A stretch of DNA of 5,723 bases. Origin: JBGPBY01 sp041481485 (GTDB taxonomy: Bacteria > Acidobacteriota > Terriglobia > 20CM-2-55-15). A model generated the notes under the pieces. The model did no database searches, was not told where the DNA came from, and saw only the letters and a list, made by a program, of their open reading frames with translations. Shown one piece after another: positions 1 to 5,652 of this stretch. Within the stretch, counting starts at the first letter, position 1; the number at the start of each line of letters is the position of its first letter. Location: the NCBI GenBank assembly GCA_041481485.1, contig JBGPBY010000478.1, positions 1-5,723 of the forward strand, written 5' to 3'. A program made the translations under genes and the position numbers.

Positions 1-81
1 GCTTGTTTTTTATTGCTTTCCCCCGGTGGTGGGGGGTTCTTTCACCGCCCGCAATTCCGAGGCCCCAATCCCTCTTACGCG

Positions 82-102
82 GGGGCGGTAATAGACCGCC
101 CC
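82..102. repeat. Strong hairpin in the spacer downstream of htpX
   Basis: An 8-bp perfect inverted repeat (GGGGCGGT / ACCGCCCC) surrounds a 5-base loop, AATAG. The segment GGTAATAGACCGC followed by CCTCCAG resembles TCATAGACCGCGCCTACAG at 3547-3565 upstream of the PQQ dehydrogenase, so this may be a decayed relative of that repeat. It lies about 50 bases past the htpX stop and could limit or stabilise the 3' end of that transcript. No T-run follows on the minus strand, so it is not a canonical intrinsic terminator. The rest of positions 1-149 shows no gene that I can support. Confidence 0.6.
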
Positions 103-134
103 TCCAGCGGGGAATCGCATTCATTCAGAACCTT

Positions 135-155
135 CGCCTACAGTCGCAACTACCG
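135..155 (+). repeat. Short repeat overlapping the htpX stop codon
   Basis: CGCCTACAGT followed directly by CGCAACTACCG matches 3557-3581, where the same two blocks are separated by four extra bases (GGGC). That is 21 identical bases with one small indel. The htpX stop codon (complement of 150-152) and its final codon lie in or next to this copy, so the repeat touches the coding end of the gene. The copy near 3557 ends at the ribosome binding site of the PQQ dehydrogenase. Confidence 0.6.
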
Positions 156-1013
156 CGGACGAGGGCCGTAGGCCATTTCTTCCAGGCGGGCGATGCGGGC
201 TTCCATCGGTGGGTGCGTGCTGAACAAACCACTCATACCTCCACCGTGGAGCGGATTCACGATGAACAAGTGTGCGGTTGCAGGAGTCGCGTCCATCGGA
301 ACACGCTGCGATCCGAATTCGAGTTTCTTCAAAGCGCTGGCCAGCCACATGGGATTCCCGCACAATTGCGCTCCGGAAGAATCGGCCTGATATTCACGGG
401 ACCGCGATATCGCCATCTGAATGAAGAGTGCCGCAATTGGCGCCAGTATGATCATGGCGATTGCCGCAATCGGGTTCTCCCCGCGATCCCGGCGGTCGCC
501 GCCGGTGCCGCCGAAAAAAAACAGGCTCCACTGGGCGATGTGAGCCAGCATGGTGATGGTTCCGGCAACCGCTGCCGCAATCGTGCTGATCAGGATGTCG
601 CGATTGTGCACATGCGAAAGCTCATGCGCCATTACTGCAGTAAGTTCTTCCCGGTTCAGCAATTTTAAAATTCCTTCGGTGGCTGCCACCGCGGCATGCT
701 GTGGATTCCGTCCAGTGGCAAAAGCGTTGGGAGCTTCCGACGGAATGATGTAAACCCGCGGCATTGGCGTGTTCATGCGAACCGCCAGCTCGTGCGTGAT
801 GCTGTAAAGTAATGGACTCTCTGCCTCAGTGACTTCCTTCGCGCCGTACATGCGCAAAACAATCTTGTCGCTGAACCAGTAGTTCACTGCATTCATTACC
901 AACGAGAGCCCGAAGGCGAGGATCGTTCCCTGCCTGCCGCCAAGGGCGCCGCCTACCAGAATCAACAGCACTGTCAGGATTACCATCAGCAAAACTGTCT
1001 TTGTCAGGTTCAT
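150..1013 (-). CDS. htpX: Zinc metalloprotease HtpX homolog (M48 family)
   Basis: This is an inner-membrane, zinc-dependent endopeptidase of the M48B/HtpX family. In known members it degrades misfolded or damaged membrane proteins alongside FtsH, with the active site facing the cytoplasm. The 287 residues match the usual family length (about 280-300). Visible signatures are two N-terminal hydrophobic segments (about residues 6-25 and 29-46) and the zinc motif HELSH (His130, Glu131, His134) followed by VHNRD. A third hydrophobic segment (about 143-165) is followed by a Gly/Arg-rich cytoplasmic stretch (GGTGGDRRDRGE) and a fourth segment (about 181-201). The likely third zinc ligand is Glu207 in SREYQAD, and STHPP at 265-269 is the conserved C-terminal motif. 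The gene starts 15 bases after the glcF stop and in the same frame. No Shine-Dalgarno sequence precedes the ATG, but a TATACT box does, so it may have its own nearly leaderless promoter. The last codon and stop fall at a short repeat. The family call is firm; the substrates are unknown. Confidence 0.95.
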   Translation of the reverse strand: MNLTKTVLLMVILTVLLILVGGALGGRQGTILAFGLSLVMNAVNYWFSDKIVLRMYGAKEVTEAESPLLYSITHELAVRMNTPMPRVYIIPSEAPNAFATGRNPQHAAVAATEGILKLLNREELTAVMAHELSHVHNRDILISTIAAAVAGTITMLAHIAQWSLFFFGGTGGDRRDRGENPIAAIAMIILAPIAALFIQMAISRSREYQADSSGAQLCGNPMWLASALKKLEFGSQRVPMDATPATAHLFIVNPLHGGGMSGLFSTHPPMEARIARLEEMAYGPRPR

Positions 1014-1020
1014 AAGATTC

Positions 1021-1026
1021 AGTATA
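1021..1026 (-). promoter_or_regulatory. Possible -10 box (TATACT) for htpX, nearly leaderless
   Basis: Read on the minus strand, TATACT is followed by 7 bases (GAATCTT) and then the htpX ATG, which would place the transcription start at or one base before the start codon. There is no GGAGG-like sequence between the glcF stop and this ATG, which fits a leaderless start. I see no convincing -35 hexamer at 16-18 bases upstream (the best is CTGGCA, inside glcF). Translation coupled to glcF is the alternative. Confidence 0.3.
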
Positions 1027-1028
1027 TG

Positions 1029-2255
1029 TCAGCCAAGCGATCGTGCCAGCAGTTCCACAGGATGAACGACTTCGAGATTTAATCCTGCGCGCTTTGCGCC
1101 ATATTGAAACTGGAACATGCATCCGGGGTTCCCTGTAGCCAGAACTTCGATTCCCGCGCGGCGAATCTGTTCCATTTTGGCATCCAGGATCGACATGGAA
1201 ATCTCGGTCTGCACAATGTTGTAAATGCCGGCGCTGCCGCAGCATTGATCCGCCCCCGGCACCTCGACCAGATCGATTCCAGGTATCGCTCTCAGGAGGG
1301 CCCGAGGCTGGGACTTAATGCCCTGGCCATGAATGAGGTGACACGGATCGTCATAACCGACACGCTTTGGGAGTGGAACGCGGAACCGATCGGCGATTGG
1401 AGTCCCGGCGAGAAACTCCGAAATGTCTTTGACCTTTTTGGAAAATCCCGAGGCTTCTGGAAGGATGTCCGGATATTCCTTCAACATGGAACCGCAACCG
1501 GCAGCATTAATAATGATTGCCTCAATCGACGGGTCGCTGAATACCTCAATATTTATCTTCGCAGACTGAACCGCCGCGTTTCTCAGTCCCGCATGATTGG
1601 CAAGAGCCCCACAACACACCTGGTCTTCCGGAACAACCACGTCATATCCCGCAGCATTCAGCAATCGCACCGAATCCCGATTCACCCCGCCCAGCATTGA
1701 ATTCATGACGCATCCGGTGAAGAACGCCACAGTTCCCCGCTTCGTGCCTTCTGCGCGATAGGTGCCGTGAACTCCAATTCCGGGTTCCATTTTCAGATCC
1801 GGCATAAGCGATTCGGCGCGAGCCATGGCCGGAGCAATGAATCGAAGCAGACCGCTGGATCGAAGAAATCCCTGCAGACCGGATGACTGATACAACTGCA
1901 GCATGCGGGACACTGCCTGAAACCGGCCCGGATGAGGAAACACATGCTCCAGCATCAATTTCGCCATCCAGTGAGCTGGGCGCTGCGACATGATTTGCGC
2001 GCGAGTGTCTTCCATCATGTGGCCGAAGTGCACTCCGGATGGACATGCCGTTTCACAGGCACGGCAATCCAGACACTTGAACATATGATCGACAAACGAT
2101 TCAGTGATGCTTGCGCGCCCTTCATCGAGAGCGCGCATGAGATAAATGCGGCCGCGCGGCGAATCCATTTCGCTGCCAAGCACGCGATAGGTTGGACATG
2201 ACGGCAGGCACAACCCGCAATGAATGCAGTCGAGATAGAGCTTGTTATTCTCCAT
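1029..2255 (-). CDS. glcF: Glycolate oxidase iron-sulfur subunit GlcF
   Basis: This is the electron-transfer subunit of membrane-associated glycolate oxidase (GlcDEF), which oxidises glycolate to glyoxylate and passes electrons towards the quinone pool. The 408 residues match the family (E. coli GlcF is about 407). The N-terminal half carries two 4Fe-4S cluster motifs, Cys10-x2-Cys13-x2-Cys16-x3-Cys20-Pro and Cys61-x2-Cys64-x2-Cys67-x3-Cys71-Pro. The C-terminal half has two CCG (DUF224) domains. The first has Cys182 (FFTGC), Cys214-Cys215-Gly and Cys254. The second has Cys305 (DDPCH), Cys338-Cys339-Gly and Cys379 (NPGC). All expected cysteines are present, so the protein appears intact. The ATG overlaps the 3' end of glcE by 11 bases and has a ribosome binding site seven bases upstream, which indicates one transcript. 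Related (Fe-S)-binding subunits such as LutA or GlpC share the CCG domains, but the order of domains and the adjoining GlcE-type gene favour GlcF. Confidence 0.93.
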   Translation of the reverse strand: MENNKLYLDCIHCGLCLPSCPTYRVLGSEMDSPRGRIYLMRALDEGRASITESFVDHMFKCLDCRACETACPSGVHFGHMMEDTRAQIMSQRPAHWMAKLMLEHVFPHPGRFQAVSRMLQLYQSSGLQGFLRSSGLLRFIAPAMARAESLMPDLKMEPGIGVHGTYRAEGTKRGTVAFFTGCVMNSMLGGVNRDSVRLLNAAGYDVVVPEDQVCCGALANHAGLRNAAVQSAKINIEVFSDPSIEAIIINAAGCGSMLKEYPDILPEASGFSKKVKDISEFLAGTPIADRFRVPLPKRVGYDDPCHLIHGQGIKSQPRALLRAIPGIDLVEVPGADQCCGSAGIYNIVQTEISMSILDAKMEQIRRAGIEVLATGNPGCMFQFQYGAKRAGLNLEVVHPVELLARSLG

Positions 2256-3366
2256 CGACGTGCCTTCCCGGATTCAACCGTCTGCCTGGATCAAATGTCT
2301 GTTTCATTTCCTGCATCAATCGTTTTTCTGTTCCGCGCACACCAAATGTAGCGACCTGCCGGCGAACTTCGAGCGGCGCCTTTTCGATAACGGCTGGATA
2401 TCGTTCCCGAATCGCAGGAATCGAGCCGGCGTTCTCAAATACCATCAGAACAATGCCGCTCGATGCATGAGCAATCCACGCCGCAGGGCGAAACTCTGCA
2501 ATCATCGCACCGATTTCAGTCGGCAGTCCAACGACGCGGACGACAATAGGCCCGAGGTCCGAATATCGGACCCGCAATTGTTCCCATCTCTCGATCTCCT
2601 CGTCCCCTTCAATCACCTTCCATTCCGCGCGCGGCAGGTTCCCAATCTGCCAGGCCACGGCCTGAGGATGCTCACCAAAACGCAACCAAATGGTGTGACG
2701 GTCCGATTTTGTAGAGCCCACCAGTTCGCAGGCTATCGGTTGCAGAGGGCTCTTTCGAATTTCCTGGAGAACAGCAACGGCACTCGAGAATTGTTCCAGT
2801 TCCAATATCGCGGTCGCGGTCTTCGGGAATTGCGCTCGCAGCTTGAAACTGATCTCGGCAATGACCACGAGCGAACCCAGCGAACCGGTGTAAAGTTTGG
2901 CAAGATCATAACCGGTGACATTCTTCACGACCCGGCCGCCTGTCTTCGAAACCCGTCCATCGGCATGAACGACTTTCATGCCGATAATCCAGTCACGGAT
3001 GCCGCCGGTGGCCCGCATCGGACCCTGAGCATTAGCTGCAGCAACGCCGCCGATCGTCGCTGATGGTCCATTCCAGGGATCGAGCGGCAGGGCCTGACGA
3101 TTGGCAGCCAGTGCCGACTGGATTTCGCCAAGAGTCACCCCGGCCTCCACATGAATCGTGAGTTCGGCAGGATTGTACGTCGTGATCCGGGAGAGGTCCG
3201 TCAGGTCGACGACGCAGTCGGCCGCTCGTAGTGGATTCCCGTAATGCATTTGCGTGCGGGAACCCATGGGAACGATCGCGCCTTTCTCGCCGGACATGAG
3301 CGATGAGAGTTCGGAAACACTCGTCGGACGGATCACGTTACCAACAGGGATACCGTCAAGAATCAT
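2245..3366 (-). CDS. glcE: Glycolate oxidase FAD-binding subunit GlcE
   Basis: This is an FAD-binding protein of the PCMH/VAO fold, the second flavin subunit of glycolate oxidase, working with GlcD and GlcF. From the ATG at 3366 it has 373 residues, close to the usual 350-400. FAD-binding features in order are PMGSRTQMHYG (about 33-43), VVDLTDLSRI followed by HVEAGVTLGEI (52-82), LPLDPW then ATIGGVAAAN (93-112), and KNVTGYDLAKLYTGSLGSL (148-166). The C-terminus ends in the family motif FDPGRRLNPGR (358-368). I chose the ATG at 3366 because the protein begins to match the family there (MILDGIPVGNVIRPTSVSEL). The longer reading frame back to 3462 is translated repeat DNA (LPLGEGFLDG) and should not be part of the protein. 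No strong Shine-Dalgarno sequence precedes this ATG. glcE-glcF form an overlapping pair. GlcD, normally the neighbour, is absent from the window, so a partner encoded elsewhere is inferred. Confidence is high for the family and lower for the exact start. Confidence 0.9.
   Translation of the reverse strand: MILDGIPVGNVIRPTSVSELSSLMSGEKGAIVPMGSRTQMHYGNPLRAADCVVDLTDLSRITTYNPAELTIHVEAGVTLGEIQSALAANRQALPLDPWNGPSATIGGVAAANAQGPMRATGGIRDWIIGMKVVHADGRVSKTGGRVVKNVTGYDLAKLYTGSLGSLVVIAEISFKLRAQFPKTATAILELEQFSSAVAVLQEIRKSPLQPIACELVGSTKSDRHTIWLRFGEHPQAVAWQIGNLPRAEWKVIEGDEEIERWEQLRVRYSDLGPIVVRVVGLPTEIGAMIAEFRPAAWIAHASSGIVLMVFENAGSIPAIRERYPAVIEKAPLEVRRQVATFGVRGTEKRLMQEMKQTFDPGRRLNPGRHVDGE
2263..2268 (-). promoter_or_regulatory. 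Ribosome binding site of glcF (GGAAGG)
   Basis: On the minus strand GGAAGG lies seven bases before the ATG at 2255, inside the last codons of glcE. It supports this start and translational coupling of glcE and glcF. Confidence 0.6.
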
Positions 3367-3380
3367 CGCGTGACCACAGA

Positions 3381-3410
3381 ACTGTAGTCGATGTCTATGA
3401 ATGCCATCAA
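3381..3410 (-). promoter_or_regulatory. Candidate promoter of glcEF inside repeat copy A
   Basis: On the minus strand TTGATG (complement of 3405-3410) and TACAGT (complement of 3381-3386) are separated by 18 bases. Each matches four of six bases of the sigma-70 consensus. The predicted start near 3374 would leave a very short leader before the glcE ATG at 3366. Both hexamers belong to the repeat unit itself. This is inference from weak matches. Confidence 0.25.
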
Positions 3411-3469
3411 GAAACCCCTCTCCCAACGGGAGAGGGGGCCGAAGGCCGGTGAGGGGTACCACAAGTAAC
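3381..3469 (+). repeat. Composite palindromic repeat, copy A
   Basis: The order of blocks is CTGTAGTCG (3382-3390), TCTATGAATG, then CCATCAAGAAA (to 3414). Next is a very strong hairpin at 3415-3437 (10-bp arms CCCCTCTCCC / GGGAGAGGGG, loop AAC), a second small hairpin GGCC-GAA-GGCC (3437-3447), and GGTGAGGGGTACC with ACAAGTAAC (3448-3469). The same block order recurs in copy B (inverted) and copy C. This is an intergenic REP-like element; similar CTCTCCC-type palindromes are widespread in bacterial genomes. Copy A is the only one of the three with the GGCCGAAGGCC insert. Confidence 0.85.
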
Positions 3470-3473
3470 AGTT

Positions 3474-3566
3474 TTTACGTGCGGTACCCCTCACCCAACC
3501 CTCTCCCGTTGGGAGAGGGATTTCTTGATGGCATTCCTTCACATGTTCATAGACCGCGCCTACAGT
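3474..3566 (-). repeat. Composite palindromic repeat, copy B, inverted relative to copy A
   Basis: Read on the minus strand this gives GGGGTACCGCACGTAAAAAC at its inner end, the hairpin at 3499-3519 (9-bp arms CCCTCTCCC / GGGAGAGGG around a 3-base loop), AATGCCATCAAGAAA, then TCTATGAAC and CTGTAGGCGCGG at its outer end. Positions 3499-3536 pair with 3399-3436 of copy A at 37 of 38 positions. Positions 3483-3495 pair with 3448-3460 at 13 of 13. About 13 extra bases lie between the AATGCC block and TCTATGAAC compared with copy A. The pair resembles a BIME, the alternating-orientation arrangement of REP elements. Confidence 0.85.
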
Positions 3567-3580
3567 GGGCCGCAACTACC

Positions 3581-3585
3581 GGAGG
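3581..3585 (+). promoter_or_regulatory. Ribosome binding site of the PQQ dehydrogenase (GGAGG)
   Basis: GGAGG lies five bases before the ATG at 3591. This decides the start: the longer frame beginning at the TTG at 3525 has no such site and translates repeat DNA. The site directly follows the CGCAACTACC block of the repeat. Confidence 0.8.
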
Positions 3586-3590
3586 AAGCG

Positions 3591-5645
3591 ATGTCTTCAA
3601 AACTGCAAGTCAATCGGCGGACGCTGTTCTGGATCGTGTTTGCCGGCGCACTGGTATGGACAGTGTTGGCGACACGCGCCCAATCGGGCGCTGTGATTGG
3701 GGAATGGCCTACGTATGGTGGGGATCTCGCGAATACGCGCTATTCGCCACTCGATCAAATCAACGCCGATAATTTCAACAAGCTGGAAGTTGCCTGGAGA
3801 TTCAAGACAGACAACCTCGGCCCTCGCCCCGAGTTTCAATTGGAAGCGACTCCGCTGATGGTGAAGGGCGTGTTGTATTCCACCGCCGGAACGCGTCGCG
3901 CCGTCGTTGCACTCGATGCCGAGACCGGCGAGCTGTTGTGGACTCACGCCGAGAAGGAAGGTGCTCGCGGCGATGTCGCCCCACGGCAACTCTCAGGCCG
4001 CGGACTTGCGTATTGGACCGATGGCACGCAGGAGAGAATTCTTTACGTTACACCGGGCTATCGCCTGATTGCTCTGGATGCAAAAACCGGGACGCTGGTT
4101 CCCAGCTTCGGGGTTCGCGGCGTTGTCGATTTGAAACTCGATGACGATCAGATCATTGACCCGCTCAGCCCGGACATCGGACTTCATGCGACGCCCGTCG
4201 TCGCCCGAAACGTCGTGATTGTCGGAGCTGCGCATGCGACGGGCGCCAATCCGAAAAGCTTCCGTAACGTAAAAGGCTACGTTCGTGGATTTGATGTGCG
4301 GACCGGCAAACGCTTGTGGATTTTCCATACCATTCCCGTGGGTTCCGAATATGGCAACGACTCCTGGGAAAAAAACTCCAACTCCTATACCGGCAATGCC
4401 GGTGTCTGGGCGCAGATTTCCGTGGATGAACAACTCGGATTGGTCTATTTGCCGGTCGAGTTGCCGACAGGCGATTACTTCGGCGCCAATCGTCCGGGCG
4501 ACGGGCTGTTTGGCGAGAGCCTGGTCGCGGTGGATCTCCAGACCGGCAAGCGCAAGTGGCATTACCAATTTGTTCACCATGGCATATGGGACATGGATAT
4601 CCCGTGCGCACCCATCCTCGCGGACATTACCGTGAACGGACGCGCGATTAAAGCGGTAGCGCAACCGACCAAGCAGGCACAGCTTTATGTTTTCAATCGG
4701 GAGACAGGTGAACCCGTCTGGCCCATCGTCGAACGTCCAGTTGAGAAAGGGACGGTGCCGGGAGAGTGGTACTCGCCGACTCAGCCATTTCCAACAAAGC
4801 CGGTTGCGTATGACAGGAATGGCGTATCGATCGACGATCTAATCGACTTCACTCCGGAGTTGCGGGCCGAGGCCATGAAGCTGGTGTCCCGCTATAAACT
4901 CGGACCAATATTTACGCCGCCGGTCGTCAGCAAACTCGAAGGCCCTTTGGCGACGCTCACGTTGGGGACATCCACAGGCGGGACGAACTGGCCGGGAGGT
5001 TCCTACGATCCGGAGACGCATGTTCTCTATGTCTTCTCGCAAAGCTCTGTGACGGCGAAGGGACTCGTCCCTCCTCCTGCGGGATTTTCAGAGATGAGTT
5101 ACATCCAGGGAACCGCGCTCGAAGGCGCCCGGCTCACAGGCGGCGCCGGTTCTCAGGCGGGAGCGACGTCCACCGCGGCCGCTTCAACCCCCGCAGCGGA
5201 TTCCGCCAGCCTGCTGGTTCAGGGGCTGCCGCTGGTGAAACCACCCTATGGGCGAATCACGGCGATCGATTTGAATCGGGGAGAAATCCTCTGGCAAATC
5301 GCGCATGGAGAGACACCGGACAATATTCGCAATCACCCGGCGCTGAAAGGCCTGAATATTCCGCGTACCGGACGTCCGGGGACGATAGGAACTCTGGTCA
5401 CCAAAACTCTGGTCATCGCTGGCGAAGCCGGTTTTTTTACGGCGCCGAACGGACAGCGCGGCGCGATGTTGCGGGCTTACGACAAGTCGTCAGGGAAGGA
5501 AGCCGGAGCGATTTATATGGCTGCTCCGCAAAGCGGTTCACCGATGACGTACATATTGAAAGGGAAGCAGTACATCGTCCTCGCAATCAGCGGAGGCACA
5601 TATTCAGGCGAATTCGTGGCGCTTCGACTACCCTCAGCACGTTAG
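3591..5645 (+). CDS. Exported PQQ-dependent dehydrogenase (quinoprotein glucose/alcohol dehydrogenase type)
   Basis: This is a quinoprotein dehydrogenase of 684 residues that should oxidise a sugar or alcohol in the periplasm with PQQ as cofactor. The N-terminus has NRR then a hydrophobic stretch (about 11-28) ending ATRAQ, so it is a signal peptide or single membrane anchor. The mature part opens with the family signature EWPTYGGDLANTRYSPLDQI (38-57). It continues as an eight-bladed beta-propeller, with W-docking-like repeats such as ALDAETGELLW (107-117), GFDVRTGKRLW, AVDLQTGKRKW and AIDLNRGEILW. The active-site region is VHHGIWDMDIP (328-338), with Asp334/Asp336 as catalytic candidates. 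Lys361 in PTKQAQLYVFNRETGEP and GGTNWPGGSYDPE (463-475) are likely PQQ contacts. There is one cysteine (Cys339), so it lacks the vicinal disulfide of methanol/ethanol dehydrogenases and has no CxxCH haem domain. That places it nearer membrane glucose dehydrogenase, but without the five-helix N-terminal domain. A Gly/Ala/Ser/Thr-rich insert occupies about 516-540. It stands alone between repeats, with no PQQ synthesis or cytochrome gene nearby. The substrate cannot be told from sequence. Confidence 0.92.
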   Translation: MSSKLQVNRRTLFWIVFAGALVWTVLATRAQSGAVIGEWPTYGGDLANTRYSPLDQINADNFNKLEVAWRFKTDNLGPRPEFQLEATPLMVKGVLYSTAGTRRAVVALDAETGELLWTHAEKEGARGDVAPRQLSGRGLAYWTDGTQERILYVTPGYRLIALDAKTGTLVPSFGVRGVVDLKLDDDQIIDPLSPDIGLHATPVVARNVVIVGAAHATGANPKSFRNVKGYVRGFDVRTGKRLWIFHTIPVGSEYGNDSWEKNSNSYTGNAGVWAQISVDEQLGLVYLPVELPTGDYFGANRPGDGLFGESLVAVDLQTGKRKWHYQFVHHGIWDMDIPCAPILADITVNGRAIKAVAQPTKQAQLYVFNRETGEPVWPIVERPVEKGTVPGEWYSPTQPFPTKPVAYDRNGVSIDDLIDFTPELRAEAMKLVSRYKLGPIFTPPVVSKLEGPLATLTLGTSTGGTNWPGGSYDPETHVLYVFSQSSVTAKGLVPPPAGFSEMSYIQGTALEGARLTGGAGSQAGATSTAAASTPAADSASLLVQGLPLVKPPYGRITAIDLNRGEILWQIAHGETPDNIRNHPALKGLNIPRTGRPGTIGTLVTKTLVIAGEAGFFTAPNGQRGAMLRAYDKSSGKEAGAIYMAAPQSGSPMTYILKGKQYIVLAISGGTYSGEFVALRLPSAR

Positions 5646-5652
5646 AGATCCG

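Noticed and set aside
3..668. Plus-strand open frame of 221 residues
   Set aside because: Antisense to htpX; composition is Arg/His/Gln-rich noise with no recognisable motif.
1104..1700. Plus-strand open frame of 198 residues
   Set aside because: Antisense to glcF, whose cysteine motifs are fully conserved on the other strand.
2242..3063. Plus-strand open frame of 273 residues
   Set aside because: Antisense to glcE; no ribosome binding site or motif.
3367..3462. Extension of glcE to a 405-residue protein starting at 3462
   Set aside because: The extra 32 residues are translated repeat DNA (LPLGEGFLDG) with no family match; homology begins at the ATG at 3366.
3381..3566. CRISPR array or insertion sequence
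   Set aside because: Only two copies here, inverted and nearly touching, with no regular spacers, no transposase and no target-site duplication that I can see.
3525..3590. TTG start giving a 706-residue PQQ dehydrogenase
   Set aside because: The extra residues come from repeat copy B, and the ATG at 3591 has a well-placed GGAGG and leads directly into the signal sequence.
3993..4664. Minus-strand open frame of 223 residues
   Set aside because: Antisense to the conserved propeller of the PQQ dehydrogenase, with no family features.
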